A stretch of 49,980 bases of DNA from a virus: positions 1-49,980 of the IMG/VR virus record IMGVR_UViG_3300035201_000148. One strand, given 5' to 3'. A program made the position numbers and the translations under genes. Position 1 is the first letter of the stretch; each line of letters begins with the position of its first letter. Under the pieces are notes generated by a model. The model was not told the DNA's origin, made no database searches, and was given only the letters and a program-made list of their open reading frames with translations. Shown piece by piece: positions 23,791 through 32,567 of this stretch.

Positions 23791-24183
23791 ATGATTTTTA
23801 ATGAATTGAATGATGATAACTTCATCCTGTTTGCTATTAAAAATTATGAAAATCCGCAAGCAGTAACGAAAGAGGACTTTGATAAGGATCTTAATCACTT
23901 TAAGTATATTAAAAGATTACTGAAGAGGTATAAGAATACTGGGGTTCTTAAATCACACTTATTGCTAAATCATTTTATTATTCTCTATAATATTTTTGGT
24001 GAAGCAACAACTCCAATGTTGTTCTTTAAGATTGATGAGGAATTATGGCCTGTGATGAAGACTTTTGTTATATTCCTAAATAGATTTCCAGAGTATCCAA
24101 AAACTCAAATGCATGATGTAGTAGTTGACTTGGAATGTTTGAAGGAACTTAATAGAGTCTACAATGAAAAAGAAAGTACTTGA
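23791..24183 (+). CDS. Conserved-type helical protein
   Basis: A 130-residue soluble, mainly helical protein (MIFNELNDDNFILFAIKNYE). Features include FDKDLNHFKYIKRLLKRYKNTG, HLLLNHFIILYNIFG and an aromatic LWPVMKTFVIFLNRFPEYP. The type is familiar from T4-like cyanophages near gp61, without a known function. It overlaps the next short gene by 20 bases, which points to coupled translation. Confidence 0.75.
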   Translation: MIFNELNDDNFILFAIKNYENPQAVTKEDFDKDLNHFKYIKRLLKRYKNTGVLKSHLLLNHFIILYNIFGEATTPMLFFKIDEELWPVMKTFVIFLNRFPEYPKTQMHDVVVDLECLKELNRVYNEKEST

Positions 24184-24343
24184 CAAGATAATAGATTTCA
24201 TTAGGGAAGAAGGTCCCGTTATGAGTATGGGTAATGGTGGAATTGCTGGTGCTCCTCCAGATGATCCTCCTGTGAAGAAGAGGAAGAGGTATATTTGGAC
24301 GCGAGGAATAAGAAAGAATTGGAAACCGAAAAATGAGAGTTAG
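24164..24343 (+). CDS. Small basic Pro-rich protein
   Basis: A 59-residue protein, MKKKVLDKIIDFIREEG, with a central Gly/Pro part (NGGIAGAPPDDPPVKKRKR) and a basic aromatic end (YIWTRGIRKNWKP). It overlaps the gene before by 20 bases and the gene after by 11. The pattern GGIAGAPPDDPP is one I have seen in cyanophage small proteins. Function unknown. Confidence 0.65.
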   Translation: MKKKVLDKIIDFIREEGPVMSMGNGGIAGAPPDDPPVKKRKRYIWTRGIRKNWKPKNES

Positions 24344-24707
24344 TGAAGCGGTACTAGATAGATTAGAAAGAGTAATAGAATCTTTGCAGGATAATTCTGT
24401 AAAGATGGGACAGATGCTTGCTGTCCATGATGAAAAATTAGACAAACAGGACAGGATAGATGCAGTATTATTTGAGAAGATTGACTCGGTTCACAGAGAA
24501 GTTAACCGTCAGAGTGCGGAGATTAAAGCAGGATGTGAGAGAGATATTCGCCTTGTAGATGACCGTCTTCGGTTAATGGAGAAGAAGATGTGGACGATTG
24601 CTGGTGCAATTGCTATCATTAGTTTTGTAGTATCTCCTATTGGCCAAAGGGTTGTTGGTTCTATGTTGACATCACAAGCAGAAGTTAGTATAATAGACTC
24701 AAAGTAG
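24333..24707 (+). CDS. Coiled-coil protein with C-terminal membrane helix
   Basis: A 124-residue protein. Residues 1-88 are a heptad-rich coiled coil (LDRLERVIESLQDNSVKM and DRIDAVLFEKIDSVHREV), followed by a membrane helix (MWTIAGAIAIISFVVSPIG) and a short tail. The layout resembles XhlA-type membrane proteins of phage lysis cassettes, but sequence identity is not evident. A strong promoter for the next operon lies in its last codons. Confidence 0.65.
   Translation: MRVSEAVLDRLERVIESLQDNSVKMGQMLAVHDEKLDKQDRIDAVLFEKIDSVHREVNRQSAEIKAGCERDIRLVDDRLRLMEKKMWTIAGAIAIISFVVSPIGQRVVGSMLTSQAEVSIIDSK
24666..24694 (+). promoter_or_regulatory. Perfect-consensus sigma70 promoter
   Basis: TTGACA at 24666-24671, a 17-base spacer, then TATAAT at 24689-24694: both boxes match consensus exactly. 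It lies in the last codons of the preceding gene, with transcription expected near 24701 and a leader of about 17 bases before gp61. It probably drives primase, nrdA, nrdB and the glycogen phosphorylase early in infection. Confidence 0.8.
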
Positions 24708-24717
24708 TCTGTTGTGA

Positions 24718-25686
24718 ATGGATCAAGTTGATTCCAAATTTATAGGTCTTATATCGCCTAGACTGCAGAAGTTTAAAAAGGTTAAGTCAGATCTTTATAA
24801 TTTTAGATGTCCTATCTGTGGAGACTCGCAGAAGAATAAGAGTAAGACAAGAGGATATCTATATGGTGTAAAAGCAGATGTAAATTTCAGGTGTCACAAT
24901 TGTGGTGCTTCGATGACCCTTAGTAACTTTATAAAGACATTAGATCCTGTTGTTCATAAACAGTATGTCTTTGAAAGATTTAAGGGTGGTAAGACTGGGC
25001 GGAATACTGTAGTAGAAGAACCAACGTTTGAGTTTAAACCACCACAATTTAAACCTAAACTTGATTTACCAAGAGCATCAGATGTTCAGGTTGCTAAGGA
25101 TTATCTTGAGAAGAGATCATTAGAACCAAAGAATTTTTACTATACACCTACTTTTAAAAGGTGGGTAAATACTTTAGTACTAAAATTTGATAATATAGAA
25201 TATGATGAACCGAGGATTATTATTCCTCTAATATATGAGAATCAAGTTATTGGGATACAGGGAAGGGCTCTAGGCCCTAACTCTGTTAAATATATTACTA
25301 TAATGTTTGATGAGGAGGCTCCGAAAATTTATGGACTTGACAGTATCAATAGAAAATTTCCAATCTACGTGGTCGAAGGACCGTTTGACAGCAATTTTGT
25401 TAGTAATAGCGTGGCTTTATGTGGGAGCGACGGTGACCTTGAGTGTCTTGAAACATGTGACCTTATCTATGTTTACGATAATGAACCCCGTAATAAAGAA
25501 ATTGTCCGTCGTATTGAAGGATGCATCCGAAATGATAAGTCGGTGGTCATATGGCCCAATAATATAAAGGAAAAAGATATTAATGATATGGTCCTTGCTG
25601 GACATGATGTTATGGATGTGCTAAAATCAAGTACGTATAGCGGGTTAGAAGCAAATCTCAAATTTACCACCTGGAAACGAATATGA
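24718..25686 (+). CDS. 61: DNA primase gp61
   Basis: A 322-residue primase that makes RNA primers for the lagging strand with gp41. An N-terminal zinc-binding domain has Cys31, Cys34, Cys59 and Cys62 (CPICGDSQKN, FRCHNCGAS). A TOPRIM core follows, with YVVEGPFDSNFV near 216 and LIYVYDNEPRNKEI near 246. Length is close to T4 gp61 (342). The ATG at 24718 has no strong ribosome-binding site, which is notable given the perfect promoter close upstream. It overlaps nrdA by four bases. Confidence 0.94.
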   Translation: MDQVDSKFIGLISPRLQKFKKVKSDLYNFRCPICGDSQKNKSKTRGYLYGVKADVNFRCHNCGASMTLSNFIKTLDPVVHKQYVFERFKGGKTGRNTVVEEPTFEFKPPQFKPKLDLPRASDVQVAKDYLEKRSLEPKNFYYTPTFKRWVNTLVLKFDNIEYDEPRIIIPLIYENQVIGIQGRALGPNSVKYITIMFDEEAPKIYGLDSINRKFPIYVVEGPFDSNFVSNSVALCGSDGDLECLETCDLIYVYDNEPRNKEIVRRIEGCIRNDKSVVIWPNNIKEKDINDMVLAGHDVMDVLKSSTYSGLEANLKFTTWKRI

Positions 25687-28028
25687 GTAACGGCATCAGC
25701 GTTAAGAAAAGAAATGGTAGAGGGGTAGAACCTCTTGATCTAGATAAGATCCATAATATGGTAGAAGAGGCCTGTAAAGGTGTTACAGGTGTTTCTGCTT
25801 CTCAAGTAGAGATCCAATCTGGTATCCAACTCTATGATGGTATTACCACACAGGAAATCCAGGAGATACTTATTAAGAGTGCAAGTGATCTTATCACTTT
25901 AGATAACCCAAATTATCAATTTGTTGCAGCAAGATTGCTGCTATTTGCTACTAGAAAAAGTCTTTATGGTAGATCAAGGGAGTTACCTCATCTTGAGAAT
26001 CACATTTATAACTGTACGAACATAGATGTGTATGATAAAGAAATTTTCAATAAGTATTCTAAGGAAGAAATTGATACAGCAAATGGATACATAGATCACG
26101 AACGTGACTTTTTGTTTACATATGCTGGATTAAGACAAGTAGTTGATAAATATCTTGTACAAGACAGAAGTACAGGTGGAGTATATGAAACCCCACAGTT
26201 TATGTACATTATGATCGCATTGACGATCTTTGCAGAATATCCTAAAGAAACGAGGCTTAATTATGTCAGACGATACTACGACGCAATCTCCAGACACCGA
26301 CTCAACATCCCAACCCCGATCATGGCGGGGGTACGGACCCCAATACGTCAATTTGCTTCTTGTGTTCTCATTGATAGCGATGACACCCTCGATAGTATCT
26401 TTAGTTCTGATATGGCTATTGGCAAATACGTTGCACAGAGGGCTGGTATCGGTATTAACGCAGGGAGAATCAGAGGGATCAACAGTAGAATCCGTGGCGG
26501 CGAAGTACAACACACAGGTGTGGTCCCCTTCCTCAAAAAATTTGAGAGCACTGTTCGATGCTGTACTCAGAACGGCATCAGGGGTGGATCAGCAACTGTC
26601 CACTTTCCTATCTGGCATCAAGAAATCAGAGACATCATCGTCCTCAAAAACAACAAAGGAACCGACGACAACAGAGTCAGAAAACTCGACTACTCCATCC
26701 AGTTAAGTAAGTTATTTTATGAGCGTTTTATCCAAGATCAGGACATCACGTTATTTTCCCCTCATGATGTTCCTGGTTTGTATGAGAGTTTTGGGACCGA
26801 TAAGTTTGATGACTTATATGTTCGTTACGAGTCAGATGAATCAGTCCCCAAGTCAACAATTGGAGCACAAGAATTAATATTAGATCTATTAAAGGAGAGA
26901 GCAGAGACTGGTCGTATTTACATAATGAATATTGACCATTGTAATAGTCACTCTTCATTTAAAGATCAAATTTTTATGAGTAATCTTTGTCAAGAAATTA
27001 CTCTACCAACATATCCTATTAGTCATATTGATGATCACTTAGGTGAAATATCTTTATGTATTCTTTCTGCAGTTAATGTGGGTAAGATTAGAAATGATGA
27101 GGAGTTGGAGGATCTTTGTGATCTTTCTGTTCGTGCATTGGAGGAGTTGATTGATTATCAAGAGTATCCCGTAGTAGCGGCAGAACGTGCTACGAAAGCA
27201 CGTAGATCACTTGGGGTAGGGTTTATTGGTTTAGCACATTATCTTGCTAAGTTGGGATTTAATTATGATTCTCAAGAAGCATGGGATGCTGTTCATGGAT
27301 TATCTGAATCATTCCAATACTATCTTCTGAAAGCATCTAATGAGATTGCAAAGGAGAAAGGTCATTGTTCTGATTTTGGTAGGACTAAGTATGCTGATGG
27401 AATACTACCAATTGATACATATAAACGTGATGTAGATGACATTTGTAGCGAGGAATTGAGTCATGATTGGGATAGTTTACGGGCATCTATCACCGAATAC
27501 GGTCTTAGGCACTCAACATTGTCCGCACAAATGCCTTCGGAGAGCAGTTCCGTTGTGTCAAACGCAACAAATGGAATCGAACCTCCTAGAGATTACTTGT
27601 CCATTAAGAAATCAAAGAAAGGACCTCTTAAGCAAGTTGTTCCCTCCTATGTTAGTTTAAAGAATAATTACACTTTGTTATGGGAGATGCAAAATAACGA
27701 TGGATATATTAAAATAGTAGCAGTGATGCAGAAATTCTTTGACCAAGCAATTTCTGGTAACTGGAGTTACAATCCAGAAAATTATCCAGACAATGAAGTA
27801 CCTGTTTCTGTAATGGCTAATGATCTTTTAACTACATATAAGTACGGTTGGAAGACATCTTATTATCAGAATACAAATGATCTTAAGAGTGATGATGAAC
27901 CTGCACATCCTATTGGATGGCATGATAATGTAGAAGAAGTTGGTATACAAGGTAAAACTAAATTACAAAGTTTATTAAGTGAATTAAATTCATCTGAGGA
28001 GGAAACTTGTGAGTCCTGTGCAATCTGA
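25683..28028 (+). CDS. nrdA: Ribonucleotide reductase alpha subunit (class Ia)
   Basis: A 781-residue NrdA that reduces ribonucleoside diphosphates, feeding dNTPs to phage replication. Redox and radical residues are in place: the Cys of CVLIDSDDT (about 227), NLCQEIT (Asn, Cys, Glu; Cys about 436), CILSAVN, the Tyr pair in SYYQNTND, and a C-terminal CESC redox pair. The N-terminal ATP-cone-like region (VKKRNGRGVEPLDLDKI) is present. Codons from about 26263 to 26700 are rich in C-ending triplets, and a long stop-free frame runs through that stretch. Confidence 0.98.
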   Translation: MSNGISVKKRNGRGVEPLDLDKIHNMVEEACKGVTGVSASQVEIQSGIQLYDGITTQEIQEILIKSASDLITLDNPNYQFVAARLLLFATRKSLYGRSRELPHLENHIYNCTNIDVYDKEIFNKYSKEEIDTANGYIDHERDFLFTYAGLRQVVDKYLVQDRSTGGVYETPQFMYIMIALTIFAEYPKETRLNYVRRYYDAISRHRLNIPTPIMAGVRTPIRQFASCVLIDSDDTLDSIFSSDMAIGKYVAQRAGIGINAGRIRGINSRIRGGEVQHTGVVPFLKKFESTVRCCTQNGIRGGSATVHFPIWHQEIRDIIVLKNNKGTDDNRVRKLDYSIQLSKLFYERFIQDQDITLFSPHDVPGLYESFGTDKFDDLYVRYESDESVPKSTIGAQELILDLLKERAETGRIYIMNIDHCNSHSSFKDQIFMSNLCQEITLPTYPISHIDDHLGEISLCILSAVNVGKIRNDEELEDLCDLSVRALEELIDYQEYPVVAAERATKARRSLGVGFIGLAHYLAKLGFNYDSQEAWDAVHGLSESFQYYLLKASNEIAKEKGHCSDFGRTKYADGILPIDTYKRDVDDICSEELSHDWDSLRASITEYGLRHSTLSAQMPSESSSVVSNATNGIEPPRDYLSIKKSKKGPLKQVVPSYVSLKNNYTLLWEMQNNDGYIKIVAVMQKFFDQAISGNWSYNPENYPDNEVPVSVMANDLLTTYKYGWKTSYYQNTNDLKSDDEPAHPIGWHDNVEEVGIQGKTKLQSLLSELNSSEEETCESCAI

Positions 28029-29169
28029 TATTCAAGGGATGACTGTCTTCAATACTGAAGAAGTTGATACTAAAAAACAACCAATGTTTTTTGGGAAACC
28101 CCTTGGTGTACAACGTTATGATTCTTATAAGTATCCAGTATTTGATAGATTAACTACTCAGCAACTAGGATACTTCTGGAGACCTGAAGAGGTTTCATTG
28201 CAGAAAGATAGAGGAGATTATCAATTACTTCGTCCAGAACAAAAACATATCTATACTTCTAATTTGAAGTATCAGATTATGCTTGATAGTGTTCAGGGAC
28301 GTGCTCCTGGTATGGCATTTTTACCTTATTGCTCACTACCAGAATTAGAAGCATGTATGGAAGTGTGGGGATTTATGGAGATGATTCATAGTCGTTCTTA
28401 CACATATATTATTAAGAATGTTTATTCAAATCCTTCTGATGTATTTGATACTATTATTAAGGATGAAAGAATTTTAGAACGTGCTAAGAGTGTTACGGAA
28501 TCTTATGATACTTTTATTAGAGAAGCACAGGAATGGGGTTCTGGTTGTATGTGGACTGACAGTGGTAGAGGATCTCCATCATCAGCGTGGTCATTAAAAG
28601 ATTTAAAAAGAAAACTTTATCGGGCAGTTGCTAATGTTAACATTTTGGAAGGTATTCGTTTTTATGTTAGTTTTGCATGTAGCTTCGCCTTTGGTGAGCT
28701 TAAACTTATGGAAGGCAGTGCAAAGATCATCTCCCTCATTGCTAGAGATGAGAACCAACACCTCGTACTCACCCAAACAATATTAAACAATTGGAGGAAG
28801 GGTGATGATCCTCAGATGGTAGAGATTATGAAGGAAGAAGAGGATTGGACATATAAAATGTTTGATAAGTGTGTAAATGAAGAAAAGAAATGGGCAGACT
28901 ATTTGTTTAAAGATGGAAGTATGATAGGATTAAATGATAAGTTACTGCAGCAGTATGTTGAATGGATTGCTAATAAGAGACTTAAGGCAATAGGTCTCAA
29001 ACCAGCGTATGATATTCCTATGAGAAATAATCCACTTCCTTGGACACAACATTGGATATCATCTAAAGGACTTCAGGTAGCACCACAAGAAACAGAGGTA
29101 GAATCTTATGTTGTTGGTGGTATCAAACAAGACGTTAAAAAGGACACTTTCTCTGGATTTAAATTGTAA
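28009..29169 (+). CDS. nrdB: Ribonucleotide reductase beta subunit (class Ia)
   Basis: A 386-residue NrdB carrying the di-iron tyrosyl radical. Ligands and radical site are visible: Asp in LDSVQGR, EMIHSRSY (Glu, His and the radical Tyr), LEGIRFYVSF, and RDENQH. The start is GTG 28009, 20 bases inside nrdA, supported by a strong GAGGAGG at 27996-28002; an in-frame ATG at 28039 lacks good spacing. It is directly followed by the glycogen phosphorylase gene. Confidence 0.97.
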   Translation: MSPVQSDIQGMTVFNTEEVDTKKQPMFFGKPLGVQRYDSYKYPVFDRLTTQQLGYFWRPEEVSLQKDRGDYQLLRPEQKHIYTSNLKYQIMLDSVQGRAPGMAFLPYCSLPELEACMEVWGFMEMIHSRSYTYIIKNVYSNPSDVFDTIIKDERILERAKSVTESYDTFIREAQEWGSGCMWTDSGRGSPSSAWSLKDLKRKLYRAVANVNILEGIRFYVSFACSFAFGELKLMEGSAKIISLIARDENQHLVLTQTILNNWRKGDDPQMVEIMKEEEDWTYKMFDKCVNEEKKWADYLFKDGSMIGLNDKLLQQYVEWIANKRLKAIGLKPAYDIPMRNNPLPWTQHWISSKGLQVAPQETEVESYVVGGIKQDVKKDTFSGFKL

Positions 29170-31550
29170 TGACAAACAATCTTTATAATGGTATCAATGA
29201 GCGTTTATTTTACACATTAGGAAAACGACCTGAGATTGCTACATCGCATGATTTTTATATGGCATTAAGTTATGCTGTAAGAGATCAGATGATGACTTAT
29301 TGGTTATCTAATGAAACACCTTCTAATAAAGAAGTTGCATATCTATCAGCAGAATTTTTAATTGGACCACAATTAAATAATAACCTTATTAGTTTGGGTA
29401 TAAGAGATGAAGCAAAGCAAGCATTAGAACAATATGGACAATCCTTAGATCAGATATTGGATGTAGCAGAGGAACCTGGACTTGGTAATGGTGGTTTGGG
29501 TCGATTGGCTGCTTGTTATATGGATTCCCTTGCGACTTTAAAAGTACCTGCTACTGGTTATGGTATAAGGTATAAGTATGGTATCTTCAAGCAGATTATT
29601 AGAGATAATCAGCAGATGGAAGTTACTGATAATTGGTTGCATGGTGAGTGGCCTTGGGAACTATGTCAACCAGATGAATCAGTTTTAGTTGGATTTGGTG
29701 GTAAGGTAGAACATTATATTTCTGATAGGGGTAATAATAGAGTTCGCTGGGTTCCAGCAGAGCAGGTAGTTGCTGTTCCTTATGATGTTTTACAAATAGG
29801 ATATAGAGTAAACTCTTGTAATCGTTTGAGGTTATGGAGAGCAGATGCTACTGAAACATTTGATTTCTATGCATTTAATATTGGAGATTACTTAGGATCT
29901 GTAGAGCAGGGTGTTCAGTCTGAAACTATATCCAAGGTTCTTTATCCTAATGATGGTACAGACCAAGGTAAAGAACTTAGATTAAAGCAACAACATTTCT
30001 TTGTGAGTGCTTCTATTCAGGATATGCTTAATAGTTTGGATAGAAGAGATATACCAGTAAATGAATTTGCGAATCATTGGCAAGTACAATTAAATGATAC
30101 TCATCCTTCTATTGCAGTAGCAGAGTTGATGAGATTGTTAGTTGATGAAAGACATCTTGAGTGGGATGAAGCATGGGAAATTACTAGTAAGTCTGTTGCA
30201 TATACAAATCATACTCTTCTTCCTGAAGCATTAGAGAAGTGGGATCTTAAATTGTTTAAGACACTTCTACCAAGACATATTGAGATAGTCTATGAAATTA
30301 ATCGTAGGTTCTTACAGGTAGTAAGACTTCATTATCCTGCTGATGAATCAATGCTAGAGAAGATGTCTATCATTGATGAAAGTGGTAATAAGTCTGTTCG
30401 TATGGCACACCTTGCTACTGTTGGTTCTCATCATGTTAATGGTGTTGCTGCATTACATTCTGAGTTAGTTAAGACTCAGTTGATGCCTGAGTTCTATGAT
30501 CTTTGGCCTCATAAGTTTACTAATGTAACTAATGGTGTAACTCCTAGACGATGGGTAGCATCTTGTAATCCAGCATTAGCAGAAGTTCTTGATTTCTATT
30601 GTCCAGAGTGGGTTACTAATATGGAATCCCTTAAAGATTTGGAACGTAGTTCACATGATATTGCATTACTGGATAAACTAGGAGAAGCAAAAATTGTTGG
30701 TAAACATAATCTTGCAAATTATATTTTTAATAACTTGGGGATCTCTGTAGATCCTTCTAGTATGTTTGATGTGCAGGTTAAGAGAATACATGAATATAAG
30801 AGACAACATTTACTTGCTTTATGGGTTGTTTATCAATACCTTCGCATTAAGAATGGGTATAATGTGGTATCAAGAACTGTGATCTTTGGAGGTAAAGCAG
30901 CACCTGGATATTATATGGCCAAGCATATTGTTCAGTTCATTTGTCATATTGCTGATGTAGTTAATACTGATCCTGATATGGATGGTAAGTTACGTGTAGT
31001 GTTCTTACCAAACTATAGTGTTAAGTTGGGAGAACTTGTATATCCTGCTGCTGATTTATCAGAACAGATTTCTACTGCTGGTAAGGAGGCATCTGGTACT
31101 GGTAATATGAAGTTCCAAATGAATGGTGCTTTAACTATTGGTACTCTTGATGGTGCTAATGTGGAGATACGTGAACTTGTAGGTGAAGAAAACTTCTTCT
31201 TATTTGGTCACGATGAGAAAGGGATATCAGATTTGTGGCAGAATGGATATCATCCTCAGGATCATATGAGTCCAGAACTTTGGGAAGCAGTTAATCTTAT
31301 TAAGTCTGGTCATTTCAGTCATGGTAATAAAGAAATGTTTGAACCCTTGGTTAATAATTTGTTAAATCATGATCCTTTCTGTGTTTTTGCAGACTTCTCT
31401 GATTATCTTGATGCACAGGATAGAGTAGATAGTGCTTGGAAAGAACGCGAGAGGTGGAATCATATGTCACTTCTAAATATTGCACGGTCAGGATTCTTTT
31501 CATCAGATCGTTCTATACGAGATTATTGTAATAATATTTGGAGGATCTAA
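29169..31550 (+). CDS. glgP: Glycogen/starch phosphorylase
   Basis: A 793-residue, full-length GT35 phosphorylase that cuts glycogen with phosphate to give glucose-1-phosphate. The PLP-binding block EASGTGNMKF (Lys about 648) is intact, followed by NGALTIGTLDGANVEI. Other hallmarks are PGLGNGGLGRLAACYMDSLA, GYGIRYKYGIF, NWLHGEWPWE, NDTHPSIAVAELMR, TNHTLLPEALE and VQVKRIHEYKRQ. Length is near the bacterial norm (about 800-840). The ATG overlaps the nrdB stop (TAATG), so it is probably co-transcribed with nrdAB from 24666. Codons are A/T-ending like its neighbours, so it does not look freshly acquired. Its likely use is mobilising host glycogen. Confidence 0.97.
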   Translation: MTNNLYNGINERLFYTLGKRPEIATSHDFYMALSYAVRDQMMTYWLSNETPSNKEVAYLSAEFLIGPQLNNNLISLGIRDEAKQALEQYGQSLDQILDVAEEPGLGNGGLGRLAACYMDSLATLKVPATGYGIRYKYGIFKQIIRDNQQMEVTDNWLHGEWPWELCQPDESVLVGFGGKVEHYISDRGNNRVRWVPAEQVVAVPYDVLQIGYRVNSCNRLRLWRADATETFDFYAFNIGDYLGSVEQGVQSETISKVLYPNDGTDQGKELRLKQQHFFVSASIQDMLNSLDRRDIPVNEFANHWQVQLNDTHPSIAVAELMRLLVDERHLEWDEAWEITSKSVAYTNHTLLPEALEKWDLKLFKTLLPRHIEIVYEINRRFLQVVRLHYPADESMLEKMSIIDESGNKSVRMAHLATVGSHHVNGVAALHSELVKTQLMPEFYDLWPHKFTNVTNGVTPRRWVASCNPALAEVLDFYCPEWVTNMESLKDLERSSHDIALLDKLGEAKIVGKHNLANYIFNNLGISVDPSSMFDVQVKRIHEYKRQHLLALWVVYQYLRIKNGYNVVSRTVIFGGKAAPGYYMAKHIVQFICHIADVVNTDPDMDGKLRVVFLPNYSVKLGELVYPAADLSEQISTAGKEASGTGNMKFQMNGALTIGTLDGANVEIRELVGEENFFLFGHDEKGISDLWQNGYHPQDHMSPELWEAVNLIKSGHFSHGNKEMFEPLVNNLLNHDPFCVFADFSDYLDAQDRVDSAWKERERWNHMSLLNIARSGFFSSDRSIRDYCNNIWRI

Positions 31551-31575
31551 ATAAGATGACTGTACGAATTGGAAA

Positions 31576-32046
31576 GTGGAAACCACCACAGCGGCCGCAG
31601 TGGGTGAAGGAAGTTATGAAAACCCCTGGTTATATCAAGGTACAACTTTTACTTCTAACGATATTGACGATAAGTTCGGTTTCGTCTACTGTATTACAAA
31701 TAACACGAACGGGCGAATGTACATCGGCCGTAAATATTTCTGGAAGTTTAGAACTCCACGGGGTAAAAAACGGAAAGTAAAATCTGAATCTGATTGGAAG
31801 AATTATTATGGATCGTCTGAAGAACTTAAAGAAGAGATTCAACAACTGGGTAGATGTAACTTTAGCAGAGTTATGCTCAGCTTACATAAAACAGCTGGCA
31901 AAACAAACTTCGAAGAGACGAGACAACTCTTTCTTAAAGGAGTACTCACTGAATCACTTAGCGACGGAACACCGAAGTACTACAATAGTAACATCCTCTC
32001 AAGATACTTCAGAAAAGACTATTATGAGATTGGACAAGACGGATGA
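31576..32046 (+). CDS. GIY-YIG nuclease, start uncertain (possible frameshift)
   Basis: The frame read from GTG 31576 encodes 156 residues with a GIY-YIG-type domain: FGFVYCITNNTNGRMYIGRKYF gives the paired GVY and YIG elements, followed by ESDWKNYYGSSEEL, the common phage variant. It would cut DNA, for example as a homing or host-DNA nuclease. The start is doubtful. In another frame, ATG 31556, preceded by GGAGGA at 31540-31545, opens MTVRIGKWKPPQRPQWVKE, which looks like a genuine N-terminus. The two frames would join if one base were missing near 31605-31620. Codons are C-rich from about 31640. Confidence 0.65.
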   Translation: METTTAAAVGEGSYENPWLYQGTTFTSNDIDDKFGFVYCITNNTNGRMYIGRKYFWKFRTPRGKKRKVKSESDWKNYYGSSEELKEEIQQLGRCNFSRVMLSLHKTAGKTNFEETRQLFLKGVLTESLSDGTPKYYNSNILSRYFRKDYYEIGQDG

Positions 32047-32218
32047 GATTGTTGATAATGTAAGGGATTGGGCAGTTGATAAGATAGAAGCAGCAGAACC
32101 TGTTGGGGATAAGATTGCACTCTATGCTGAATTTGAGGAGTGGATTGAACTAGAGGATGAAGATTCTATAGAAATCATTTCATCTGGAACTAAAATCGTC
32201 GAGAAACCAGAGGAATGA
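32024..32218 (+). CDS. Small acidic protein
   Basis: A 64-residue acidic, probably helical protein starting MRLDKTDEIVDNVRDW and containing KIALYAEFEEWIELEDEDSIE. It overlaps the end of the nuclease gene by 23 bases. A longer reading from 31808 in the same frame is rejected because that part is the shadow of the nuclease. No family is recognised. Confidence 0.6.
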   Translation: MRLDKTDEIVDNVRDWAVDKIEAAEPVGDKIALYAEFEEWIELEDEDSIEIISSGTKIVEKPEE

Positions 32219-32224
32219 TATATA

Positions 32225-32557
32225 ATGATTAGAAGGCCGTGGGGAACATATGAAGTTCTATTGGATGAACCTGAGTGCAAGGTAAAAAGAATATTCGTAT
32301 ACCCAAAACAAAGATTTTCTCTCCAGTATCATAACCACAGAGAGGAACATTGGACTATTGTAGAAGGTATTGGTACAATTACACAAGGTGATATTTCTTC
32401 TACAATAAGACCAGGGGAATATGCATATATTCCAAAGAAAGCAATTCATCGTCTTGATGGTGGAGAGAACGGTGTACTTTTTATTGAAGTACAACGTGGT
32501 AAATGTGATGAAGATGACATCATAAGATTATCAGACGATTACGGGAGAGTAAATTAG
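32225..32557 (+). CDS. Mannose-6-phosphate isomerase-type cupin
   Basis: A 110-residue single-domain cupin equal to the C-terminal isomerase domain of bifunctional ManC/AlgA enzymes. The signature runs RPWGTYEVL, CKVKRIFVYPKQRFSLQYH, NHREEHWTIVEG, IPKKAIHRLDGG and LFIEVQRGKCDEDDIIRLSDDYGR. Metal-binding His and Glu residues are present. It could make mannose-6-phosphate from fructose-6-phosphate, the substrate for the phosphomannomutase at 5375-6082. The guanylyltransferase half of ManC is missing from this window. Confidence 0.85.
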   Translation: MIRRPWGTYEVLLDEPECKVKRIFVYPKQRFSLQYHNHREEHWTIVEGIGTITQGDISSTIRPGEYAYIPKKAIHRLDGGENGVLFIEVQRGKCDEDDIIRLSDDYGRVN

Positions 32558-32567
32558 GTACAGAAAA

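Noticed and set aside
24177-24182. TTGACA box within the small gene at 24164
   Set aside because: No -10 box at 16-18 bases downstream.
26130-26513. 127-codon minus-strand frame opposite nrdA
   Set aside because: Everything else here is on the plus strand, and the region is stop-poor on both strands because of the C-rich codons. No promoter seen.
31808-32023. N-terminal extension of the small acidic gene at 32024
   Set aside because: This part overlaps the GIY-YIG coding region in another frame and reads like a shadow; the acidic protein starts sensibly at 32024.
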